The notes under the pieces are model-generated. The model ran no database searches. It was given only the letters and a program-made list of their open reading frames with translations, and was not told the DNA's origin. This document shows, piece by piece, positions 63,726-64,000 of a stretch of 64,000 nucleotides of DNA (the first letter of the stretch is position 1; the number at the start of each line of letters is the position of its first letter). Origin of the DNA: Cristatella mucedo (taxonomy: Eukaryota > Bryozoa > Phylactolaemata > Cristatellidae); assembly GCA_009760855.2 (NCBI GenBank), contig WPIO01000051.1, forward strand, positions 920,001 to 984,000. Reading direction: 5' to 3'. The position numbers and the translations under genes are program-made.

Positions 63726-64000
63726 GTTATGTTAGTGACCACCGTCGGCTAACTTACACAGAAGGGCGCTTAGGGCCTTGAGTGTGGTAAGTAAAGCCCT
63801 CCGGCTTAACGTCTGCTCAATATTCGTGGCTTCGCGGAAGTGCACATTGCCGCATAGACATACCGACTAGATATTGTGCTTGGTACAATCTGCCGCAGGC
63901 CAAGTGTGTTTTCTTCGCCGCTCGTGCTTCCTGGGTTTCAGTTGCCTGGCGACGCCTGCTACCCCAGCTCGCTTCGCTGCTCAGGCTGTTCGGACTAGGC
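63726..64000. other. No gene recognised
   Basis: Short flank to the end of the window. Nothing recognised. Confidence 0.35.

Overview
The window is eukaryotic nuclear DNA from a repeat-rich metazoan, most likely an invertebrate. Two host genes have spliceosomal introns, AATAAA signals occur, and no operon-like spacing is seen. Most of the 64 kb is interspersed and tandem repeat: CR1/L2-like LINEs, tRNA-derived SINEs, a pogo/Tigger-type transposon, a SPIN-like hAT MITE, a solo-LTR candidate, minisatellites and long GA, CA and TA tracts. I cannot name the species. An invertebrate is an inference from the repeat types and gene structures.

Two host genes can be assembled exon by exon. The minus strand at 19.1-21.8 kb carries ribosomal protein L12 (uL11) in four coding exons (165 aa), the last holding only one Ala codon and the stop. 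The plus strand at 52.6-60.1 kb carries UDP-N-acetylglucosamine pyrophosphorylase (UAP1/AGX) in nine coding exons (542 aa), with a GC-AG fourth intron and a 39-bp GC-rich palindrome just upstream of the start. All splice phases agree in both genes.

Layout: 1-4 kb, a CpG-rich stretch and about 86 copies of a 14-bp minisatellite. 4-13 kb, mainly worn LINE and SINE pieces. 13.1-14.1 kb, a broken unknown coding region on the minus strand. 14.2-18.2 kb, a satellite of about 165 bp that inverts at a GC palindrome and is split by LINE-B insertions. 18.9-21.8 kb, RPL12. 22-26 kb, an LTR-like element and a LINE-A copy split by a second LTR-like copy. 27.2-31 kb, a Tigger-type transposon containing a LINE-A copy, then a second TIR element. 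32-37 kb, LINE-B copies in both orientations. 39-45 kb, tandem repeats, SINEs and LINE-A. 45-52 kb, GC-rich DNA, the SPIN-like MITE and a perfect inverted repeat. 52.6-60.1 kb, UAP1 with repeats in its introns. 61.6-63.7 kb, a LINE-A copy holding a SINE, then another SINE.

The most coherent mobile-DNA story is a LINE/SINE partnership. SINE-B has a tRNA-like head and ends in a hairpin that closely matches the 3' end of LINE-A, which suggests it borrows the LINE-A machinery. Several insertions can be dated relative to each other because they interrupt recognisable host sequence and leave short target-site duplications. 'LINE-A', 'LINE-B', 'SINE-A' and 'SINE-B' are working labels for this report, not database names.
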